Of a stretch of DNA of 10,831 nt, positions 1-5,709 are shown one piece after another. Location: contig JAOXYB010059457.1 of NCBI GenBank assembly GCA_028565635.1, positions 1 through 10,831 on the forward strand, in the 5' to 3' direction. A model generated the notes under the pieces. It made no database searches, was not told the DNA's origin, and was given only the letters and a program-made list of their open reading frames with translations. The stretch comes from Phoronis ovalis. Taxonomy: Eukaryota > Phoronida > Phoronidae. The position numbers and the translations under genes are program-made. Numbering within the stretch: the first letter of the stretch is position 1; each line of letters begins with the position of its first letter.

Positions 1-476
1 CTATCTGCTATCCTTTCTCCAGTTAAAAATATTTTCCCGTGAGTTATCCAACAATTTAAAATGTTGGGTAATTAATGGGAAAAGAGAGAGGATAGCATAT
101 AGCAACTGGAGTGAAAACTAACTACTGATTATAATCAGAATGCTGTAAGAGCTGTTCATAAACCTGACATTTCATGCAAGTAACATGCAAAAGCTTTTTA
201 GAAGTCAGTCTAGTAGAAAGAAAAGTATTGAAAGTCAAAGGTGAAACAAGCAGAATACAAAAGAAGTGACATGATTAATTTGCAGTTTGCATATAGTTTT
301 AATTAGTATTTTTATAAGAAACAGCAGCTCCATAAATAGTATTATTCTTAAAGAGGAAAATACTTCTTATTAGTTCTTTTATGACACCTACGATTATGCA
401 AGTTTAATTTAATTTTTCCCTGAGGGCTTGCCATTGCAAGAATTTGAACACTATTACGGTAACCTAATATACTTAC
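1..476. other. Left flank: intron 5 start and possible terminal exon
   Basis: On the minus strand this begins with the exon 5 donor GTAAGTAT. A good acceptor, CTTTTCTTTCTACTAG, ends at 210. In phase 1 it would read one histidine codon and then TGA, making a short terminal exon from 209 leftwards. No AATAAA follows on the minus strand before the window edge. The next real exon may instead lie outside. An imperfect inverted repeat pairs bases 1-20 with 83-102 (about 16 of 20 matching). Confidence 0.35.
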
Positions 477-629
477 GGTCTGCTGCAGCTGTGCTCACAC
501 AAGCTTCTTTTGTGACGTCAGCTCCATAGTTGGTAGTTTTGCATGCACATTTGTTATTAAGGCAATGTGTGACGGCACCAGTAATGCCACTACAGTCAGC
601 ATCAGTTATGCAGGTCTCTCCCACCAAAA
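477..629 (-). CDS. Exon 5: cysteine-rich module 3 (EB/EGF-like)
   Basis: This is a phase 1-1 exon of 153 bases (51 codons), with acceptor TTTTATTTTAG and donor GTAAGTAT (476-469). It lacks a start codon and is too short for ORF calling. It was found by its splice sites and by its frame, which is open throughout in the phase left by exon 4. The exon starts LVGETC and has six cysteines spaced C-x5-C-x9-C-x4-C-x-C-x13-C, the cleanest EB-like pattern of the three. It also has an acidic ITDAD between cysteines 1 and 2, and the module ends ACVSTAAAD. The donor in phase 1 shows that at least one more exon follows on the minus strand. Confidence 0.85.
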
Positions 630-3600
630 CTAAAATAAAATCATGAAAGCTTATATGGTTTTTACCTTATTTTAACTTGCCCAATAAGTGCTTCAGTTAT
701 TGCAACATTCACAAAACACATGAATTTAGGATTGTTAGAGAACACTGGTATGCCTTAGCATGTACAATTATTAAAACAAGACATTTTTTTCGCAACACAC
801 AAAACTATTTGAAGCAGGTATTGTAGTGGTGCTATATAGGGATTTAAAAACTATAATTCTAAACACCAATGAATATATTCAAAATGAAGCTGAAAGAGCA
901 TTTTAATATATCACATGTAGCTATAAAGTAATACAGGTTAGACAAATGGAAGTTGACGTAGATGAATTAATATGATTAAATTGTGGTTAATTTGATTACT
1001 TTCTATGGATGATCATAACTAAGAATAATGTTTGATTGGGATTTTGATTTATGCACTCAAGAGACAAAAAACAATGGTGGGGATAGGAGGCCAAAGGCAA
1101 AATTTTTTTTTTAAAAACTGCACTCATATACCCACAGAAAAAAATTTATTTCAACAAACACACCCCATGGCAAAAAATGACAGTGAACAAAATCCTTGAA
1201 ATTTACTCCCAAAAATGTGGCATAGTAAAGTGGAGGCTGAAAAATGGGGACAACACATATATGCAGGTACTGTGAATGGCAGCCCCTCGGGCATAATTTG
1301 TGAAATATTCTGTGTTGAATATATATCAAACTTTATAGTACATTTTGAGGAACTGAGCAATATTAAGAAGCTGAATGTAATATTTAATGACAGAAAAAAT
1401 CTGCTATTTATGTTTAGAAAGCTTATAAAATAAAATACCTGCTTCAAGCACAGTCCAAGTGAACTACTAAATAGTGTGACTCATAAGACCATGTATCTGG
1501 GTGTTTTATACATGGTATTTTTTATTACTATTATTAAAAATAGAAAATTTTGAGTCTGTCTTTATCGAAATTTAGACAGACAGACTGAAAATAGAAAAAT
1601 TGTCAAATAGCTTTCAATTTTAATGTTAACATATCTCATGCATAATTCTTTATGTAATACTGAGTTTGTCAAAAAAATTGCCGGACGCATTTATGTAAAG
1701 CCCTTTGATTTACTCTGTAAGAGATAGAGCTATATAAATACAATATTATTATTATTATTATTATTACAATAGTAAATTCTATTGAAGAAACAAACAAACA
1801 AGTATGTAATGAATAATTTCATTCATTGAGTAGTGGAAGATATATTAATGTAAATAATTTTTGTCACACTTAGATTTTTAAACAGAAATGAAGCAGAGAT
1901 TATAGAGTTAGAACTTACTAGCTCTGCATATTGGCATCTTCTTCCCCTGAAACTGTATATAGGGGTGAAACATGTTTGGTAATGTCAAGGTACTCCCTGG
2001 ATTGCACACAGCTGCAGCTGGATTCCAGTCAAGAATTTCCCTAGGGTCAAAGCCAGATATAGAACTGAACGTTATCATTCCTGAGAGTAATGGTGACAAA
2101 ATGTTGCTTGAATCACCGGACATCATTTCTCCAGGATATAGGTCTCTGTTACCAGAGTCGCACATCTCCCCTCCAAATATGGGATAATCTCCATCTTTAC
2201 AGCTACAAGTGCCATTCCTGCAGTAAGAGTTAGGTGGCCCACAAACACCAGAGTCTTGATCAGTTGAGCATCCTTCACCAATTTTTTTTTCTGAAGTCAC
2301 AGATTATTTATACATTTTATAATTTATAAGTTTTAATGTTTTAACATACATATAAATCTTAATTTGTTTGGGCCACCATAGGTGTCACTCTTTCCACACC
2401 ACCATTACACCTGATTAAATGTTAGAGATCTTTTTCTTGCAAAATTTTTAAATACTACCAACGAGTAAAGTGTTTCTGTCTATTACAACAGTTAAAGTGA
2501 GAAATAAAAAAAAACATAATAGTAGACAGTTCGCATGCTACAGACAATTTTTATAAAAAATTGAGTGATTGCCTTCACACTTAAATGCTCGAGACCGATG
2601 CACATCGTGCTTGTTACTTGTATCTTCGAATCCGTAAGATCTATATCAAGTCTTATCTGACACATTATAGTGTATTCTGATTTCAGTATGGGTGCTTTAC
2701 ACAAACTTGCAAAGAAAAGGGACACGGTTATAGGTAATGCATCCACAATTTAGAGGGAAACAATCCATGGTTTTAAATTTTTAGTAACTTTCACGAAAAC
2801 TTAAAATAACACTTACGTTTAAACTAATAGGCAATATAAATCATAGCTATTAACAATAAAGTAAATTCATTATCAAATACATCATCTTTAAAAAATGTAT
2901 CGAAATATCTCAACTAGTGTGTTATGTATTTTAAAATTCTTATTCGAATATCAATAATTAGAGGCTATTCAGCAACCATACAAAAACCAGGGAGATTAGA
3001 ATACCTGCATACATTTCCTAAGCATTTGTAAAACCTGTTTGTGATGCAGACACTAGCCATTGCTGTTTTGTAACATTTGTATCCAAGAATTTCAGGTTGT
3101 ATTTTGAAAGTATTTTTAATGTACTTACGCGGTACACATCGGAAAAGCTTCTCAGATCCAATATAACGGGAAACATAGCCCCTTCCACAACCGCACATTC
3201 CCCATTTACACTGACTTTTCACACATATAAGCTGACCAAGTTCTGAACAATCTGAATTAACTTCGCAGTATTTCAAAGCTTCTCCTACAAAGATAAAAAG
3301 GTATAAAAATGCATACTTTTTCATTAGTGTACAATACGCTTGTTATGAAACCCACTTAGTTAACTATAGTAATGGTGACAGGTATAACTGCTGGGTCAGT
3401 GTTTGCACAACCACACATTCCCTAATAACTCACGTTTCACACATACTAGCTGATTAAGATAACAAAAATCCCCATTTGCAATATCTCATAGCTGCTTCTG
3501 TGACAGTAAGAAGACATGAAATTCATTACTTTTTTGTAATTTACAAAATGAGTATTAATTTTCCTTTTCCTAAACCAAACATCAAAAAAATATTGATTTT

Positions 3601-5609
3601 TCTATGATGCAATTAACAAAACAAATCAGTGACAAAAGGTATTTTAAAATCAGAAAAATAATAGAATTACCACAACCAAATAAAATTGATGTTTCAGTTT
3701 ATTTAACAGTTTCTTTTTTAAATAAACTGAACGTCAATTTTATTTGGTTGTGGTAATTCAGTTTCTTATTTCTTATTATATTTATTTAGAATTTATGTGT
3801 ATCCATTACATCGTAGATCCAACCTACAAACATTCTGCTGGTTGAACTTTTACCTCCATTCCTTTTTACTTCTAAAAACTATTGTTACATAAAGTTTTGA
3901 GGGTATTAAAAAATATATATACCAAAATGAAAACAAATTATTAACAAATTTATGCTAATGGTTAGATTTACTTCCACCAGGTTGTGCAGTGTTTTTAGAT
4001 TTCCTCTCCTGCCACCCCCTACATAGGTAAAAATATAAAATGTGAAAAATATTGCTACTTTGCATATATTTTGTGTATTTGTTCGTAACATTAGTTTGTT
4101 ATAATTTGTCAATATATTATTATTGTCTGGACGGGGTTTTGTTGGCCCAATTTTAGTGCTGTCAACAAAGCCAACTTATTATAACTCAAGACTTATGCTT
4201 ATAAACTTTTCCTTTGTTTTTCATAAATAGCTAACTTATAGTGACCTTTAAATCGGTTGCTTTATCTAACCTATGCAACTACTTTACAAAACTTACCAAA
4301 GGCGAGACACGCTAGTATGACCAACAGGCATATGCTCTAAAACAGAAATTAACGTAAATCAGTTTTAATTGACAATGTAGAGAATATATGTTTTAGTAAT
4401 ACATTTCATAATAAGATTTAATATTTATTAACTTTTTTAATAAGATTAAATATGCTGCATCCTGTTCTTTGTTCTTTATTGTTGAACATGAATGGTTTTG
4501 TTGTTCAAACCTTCTACAATTAATTTATAATATAGCCATGACAACAAAAACATGACATGCTTTTTATTTAATGTATAGTATATGTCATAAGTATGTTAGA
4601 AACCGTTAACCAAGCTTAGTGTTCAAAATGACACTTCATGATTTTTGGATCTTGAATAAAGTGTACAACTTCTATTATAAAACCTTTAAGGTAGCAAATG
4701 TTGTTCGATACCACTTTAACTTAAATTTTAGCTAATTACATGAAAAGATAGACAAATAAAAGAAGAAAACTATACATATTTTGAAAGTATACAACTTAAT
4801 TTTTCTAAATCGGTAATTTATGTTTCTCTGAGTAGAACACGTGACATGTACAAATACCATAGCTGAAACTTTGAATAAATGTTCCTTACAAAACAGAATG
4901 TTATATGTTTGAAATTTTACTTAATAGTTAAAAAAATATCTTTTTGAAATTTCCTCACATCATATTTAAAATAGATATCTTTTGAACAAAGAAGAATCTG
5001 AGACTACGTTTTGTAGCTAAATAAGTATATATTATTTGTGCAAAGTTTCAGCTATGTAGTATGAGGGCTTTCTGACTTATATTACTTTGAATTTATATAA
5101 ATTTAATGTTTTAACCCAAATTGGCAACAGCACAAGTCACAACAATAATTAATAGATTTAAAAAGTTTGAGTTGCATACTTTCAAAATGTATAGATATAC
5201 TTTTGTTTGTCTATTTCTTAATTTAAATAGCTAAAATTTAATTTAATGTATATGAAGTGTGAATAAATTGTGCAATATTTGCTACCTTAATTATGTAAAT
5301 ATAATACTTTAAATCTGTAAAATGATAATAAAGTTCCCAAAATGTTTTTAGTTTTAGTCATCCTCACAACTAAATGACAGGCAAGTTAAAACTAATGTAA
5401 AAAAGTAATAAAAAACAGTAACGCAAAAACTTTAGGAAGTTCACAATTTAGAAATATAAAAATTTCAACCATAAAAATAAATTCCCTTTAAATTTAAAAA
5501 AAACACAATATTTATCATCATTGTAAAGTAAGTTATGAAAAATTTTAAAATACACATTTTTACATGATTAGAAACATTTCATAAAAATACTCACCACTGA
5601 TGTAGTCAT
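477..5609 (-). CDS. Secreted cysteine-rich modular protein (EB/EGF-like modules), five-exon model, 3' end not resolved
   Basis: Gene model on the minus strand joining exons 5595-5609, 4297-4336, 3129-3284, 1919-2290 and 477-629. Every junction has a strong GT donor (GTGAGT once, GTAAGT four times) and a pyrimidine-rich AG acceptor. The phases agree at each junction (0, 1, 1, 1, then phase 1 at the last donor), and the joined frame is open for 245 codons. The order is signal peptide (residues 1 to about 19), module 1 (19-70), module 2 with a long cysteine-poor tail (71-194) and module 3 (195-245). Each module carries C-x4-C-x-C or a variant of it, the spacing seen in EB and EGF-like extracellular modules. 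No enzyme motif or transmembrane segment after the signal is visible, so a secreted protein, possibly adhesive, matrix or defence-related, is inferred from architecture only. The gene may continue past the left edge. I do not recognise a named family member. Confidence 0.82.
1488..1581. repeat. Two small adjacent hairpins
   Basis: ACCATGTAT at 1488-1496 pairs perfectly with ATACATGGT at 1508-1516 over an 11-base loop. GTCTGTCT at 1554-1561 pairs with AGACAGAC at 1574-1581. Both lie in intron 4, upstream of the SINE-like tail, and could belong to the same repeat. No function is claimed. Confidence 0.5.
1695..1767 (+). mobile_element. SINE/LINE-like 3' tail ending in (TTA)n
   Basis: The sequence GTAAAGCCCTTTGATT is followed by GAGCTATATAAATACAATA and then seven TTA units. 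This resembles the 3' ends of many animal SINE/LINE families, which read AAAGCGCTTTGA, then GCGCTATATAAATA, then an ATT-type microsatellite. The small stem expected from AAAGC/GCTAT is partly kept. The 5' limit of the element cannot be placed, and no target-site duplication is obvious. This is recalled family resemblance and not a database match. Confidence 0.5.
1919..2290 (-). CDS. Exon 4: cysteine-rich module 2 with long cysteine-poor tail
   Basis: This is a phase 1-1 exon of 372 bases (124 codons), with acceptor CTGTGACTTCAG and donor GTAAGTTC (1918-1911). The module starts KKIGEGC and has six cysteines spaced C-x8-C-x6-C-x4-C-x-C-x12-C. A tail of roughly 80 residues follows, rich in Gly, Ser, Pro, Met and Ile, with only two more cysteines (in AAAVCNPG and KMPICRA). 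That tail is not part of a standard EB or EGF module and may be a linker or a separate small domain. The exon begins with nine A's directly after the AG, encoding KK, which is a slippage-prone tract at a splice junction. N-glycosylation sequon NGT occurs at the fourth cysteine (RNGTC). Confidence 0.88.
2291..3128 (-). other. Intron 3 of the secreted protein gene
   Basis: Intron of 838 bases in phase 1. Its first 160 bases after the donor (3127-2968) stay open in the exon 3 frame and encode a cysteine-rich stretch ending at a TAG stop (2967-2965). Further on, about 2570-2740 is less AT-rich than its surroundings and open for over 80 codons on the minus strand, but it has no recognisable motif and no matching splice sites. 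A donor-like ACGTAAGTG occurs on the minus strand near 2812-2819 without a compatible exon. Confidence 0.7.
2965..3128 (-). other. In-frame cysteine-rich extension past the exon 3 donor
   Basis: If the donor at 3128 is not used, translation continues about 54 codons to a TAG stop. The stretch contains five cysteines, in GYKCYK, ASVCIT, FYKCLGNVC and GFC. Its layout (EILGYKC, SVC, KCLGNVC) loosely resembles module 1 (EALKYC, LIC, QCKWGMC), and the underlying bases GCTAGTGTCTGC and CTTAGGAAATGTATG resemble the relic copy at 3400-3450. No acceptor exists at its left boundary, so it is either an intron-retention C-terminus or the remains of a third module copy. Chance openness in intron DNA is possible. 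Confidence 0.35.
3129..3284 (-). CDS. Exon 3: cysteine-rich module 1 (EB/EGF-like)
   Basis: This is a phase 1-1 exon of 156 bases (52 codons). Its acceptor is CTTTTTATCTTTGTAG (ending at 3285) and its donor is GTAAGTAC (3128-3121). It starts GEALKYC and has seven cysteines spaced C-x5-C-x7-C-x4-C-x4-C-x-C-x15-C. Compared with modules 2 and 3 it has one extra cysteine before the C-x-C pair (CKWGMCGC), so either one cysteine is unpaired or the module pairs differently. The module ends FRCVP, and the split codon with exon 4 gives Q. This is the one module with a visible relic copy nearby (about 3365-3497), and the frame also continues open past its donor into the intron. Confidence 0.85.
3365..3497 (-). 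pseudogene. Relic duplicate of module exon 3 in intron 2
   Basis: On the minus strand the acceptor TCTTACTGTCACAG is followed by a copy of exon 3 that has decayed. The first 20 bases match exon 3 at 15 of 20 positions with the same phase (EAAMRYC against GEALKYC). After a stretch about five bases shorter, the block from CAGCTAGTATGTGTGAAA to GGGAATGTGTGGTTGTG clearly matches exon 3's CAGCTTATATGTGTGAAA to GGGAATGTGCGGTTGTG. The gaps shift the frame, and a TAA stop appears 15 codons in. No good donor remains: CTAAGTGG near 3360 could be a decayed GTAAGT. The match weakens past 3400, so the far end is approximate. If ever spliced in, it would bring a premature stop. Confidence 0.78.
3664..3759. 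repeat. Near-perfect 42-bp hairpin (short inverted repeat)
   Basis: The left arm 3664-3706 and right arm 3718-3759 are inverted copies. The outer 26 bases (GAATTACCACAACCAAATAA and onward) pair perfectly. There is then one T/C difference, which would be a G-U pair in plus-strand RNA, and a one-base bulge before the arms pair again down to a loop of about 11 bases rich in T. No clear target-site duplication flanks it. It may be a minimal MITE, a local inversion, or a small-RNA hairpin. The near-perfect pairing in a non-coding region argues that it is recent or maintained. Confidence 0.85.
4297..4336 (-). CDS. Exon 2: hydrophobic core of the signal peptide
   Basis: The minus strand has acceptor TTTCTGTTTTAG, 40 bases of exon, then donor GTAAGT (4296-4291). 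Read in phase 0 from exon 1 it gives SICLLVILACLAF plus the first base of a glycine codon, so it ends in phase 1. The run LLVILACLAF is a typical signal-peptide core. With exon 3 the sequence becomes LACLAFGEALKYC, so cleavage after AFG or after GEA is plausible and puts the first cysteine near the mature N-terminus. The acceptor could instead be the AG two bases further in, but that would break the frame with exon 1. Confidence 0.78.
4337..5594 (-). other. Intron 1 of the secreted protein gene
   Basis: Intron of 1258 bases between GTGAGT and TTTCTGTTTTAG, in phase 0, interrupting the signal peptide after residue 5. It holds a diverged foldback element (about 4688-5288). Otherwise it is AT-rich sequence with no further exon in a compatible phase that I could find. 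Confidence 0.7.
4688..5288. repeat. Diverged foldback element (long inverted repeat) in intron 1
   Basis: Two arms are inverted copies. AAGGTAGCAAAT at 4688-4699 matches ATTTGCTACCTT at 5277-5288. TTAAATTTTAGCT and AGACAAATAAAAG (4721-4761) match the complement of 5203-5242. TTTTGAAAGTATACAAC (4779-4795) matches the complement of 5172-5188 with one change. CATAGCTGAAACTTTG at 4858-4873 is the exact complement of 5041-5056. Matching blocks keep their order with indels between them, as expected of an old palindromic transposon or an inverted duplication. Weak similarity may extend outward to about 4636 and 5345. No transposase coding is visible, and the unspliced RNA could form a long imperfect hairpin. 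Confidence 0.75.
5595..5609 (-). CDS. Exon 1: start codon and first five residues of the signal peptide
   Basis: The minus strand reads ATG ACT ACA TCA GTG and then the donor GTGAGT (5594-5589), giving MTTSV and ending in phase 0. The start context is TTAAAATG with A at -3, which favours initiation. The exon is only 15 coding bases, so ORF-based gene finding would miss it. It was chosen because exon 2 supplies a hydrophobic core but has no start of its own, and because joining the two gives a normal 18-19 residue signal peptide. A TATA-like box about 93 bases upstream supports this as the 5' end of the gene. An alternative donor three bases earlier would drop the valine without changing frame. 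Confidence 0.7.
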
Positions 5610-5701
5610 TTTAACTGAACTAATAAGACAATTCTGGCAGACAAAATGTGTAGTAGCTTGTCAACAAAGTTCTTCTGTACAATGTTGCCAGGGAAGCATG
5701 G

Positions 5702-5708
5702 TTTTATA
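5702..5708 (-). promoter_or_regulatory. TATA-like box of the secreted protein gene
   Basis: The minus strand reads TGTATAAAACC here, 93 bases before the start codon at 5609. A transcription start about 25-30 bases further on (around 5673-5682) would give a 5' leader of roughly 65-70 bases with no intron. The spacing and the TATAAAA match are good, but TATA-like strings are common in DNA this AT-rich. A CCAAT pentamer lies at 5844-5848 on the plus strand. Confidence 0.4.
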
Positions 5709-5709
5709 C

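Larger units (their letters stand above)
630..1918 (-). other. Intron 4 of the secreted protein gene
   Basis: Intron of 1289 bases in phase 1. It contains a retroposon-like tail with (TTA)n (1695-1767), small hairpins at 1488-1516 and 1554-1581, and a less AT-rich block at about 1060-1300 that is open on both strands but matches nothing I recognise. That block could be an old transposon fragment. No extra module exon was seen. Confidence 0.7.
3285..4296 (-). other. Intron 2 of the secreted protein gene
   Basis: Intron of 1012 bases in phase 1 between GTAAGT (4296) and CTTTGTAG (3285). It contains the relic copy of exon 3 (about 3365-3497) and a near-perfect hairpin at 3664-3759. Between about 3770 and 4290 I see nothing beyond AT-rich sequence and a short IR around GTTGGC/GCCAAC near 4139-4174. 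Confidence 0.75.

Noticed and set aside
1151-1447. Minus-strand open frame of 98 codons in intron 4
   Set aside because: It lies within the intron, is not flanked by matching splice sites, and the opposite strand is also open over much of the same block. It is more likely repeat-derived.
812-1448. Inverted copies of TTGAAGCAGGTATT at about 814-827 and 1434-1447 as transposon ends
   Set aside because: Only about 14 bases match, there is no target duplication, and no internal symmetry. A chance match or the edge of a nested repeat is equally likely.
2580-2640. tRNA-like B box TTCGAATCC near 2626, suggesting a tRNA or tRNA-derived SINE
   Set aside because: The flanking bases do not form a T-arm stem and no convincing A box is present.
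2492-2746. Minus-strand open frame of 84 codons in intron 3, less AT-rich block
   Set aside because: No recognised domain and no acceptor/donor pair in the gene's phase. Kept only as a possible old repeat.
2812-2835. Micro-exon before donor ACGTAAGTG in intron 3
   Set aside because: Every short exon bounded by the nearby TAG acceptors has a stop in the required phase 1.
3906-4112. Minus-strand open frame of 68 codons
   Set aside because: Low-complexity hydrophobic translation inside intron 2, without splice support.
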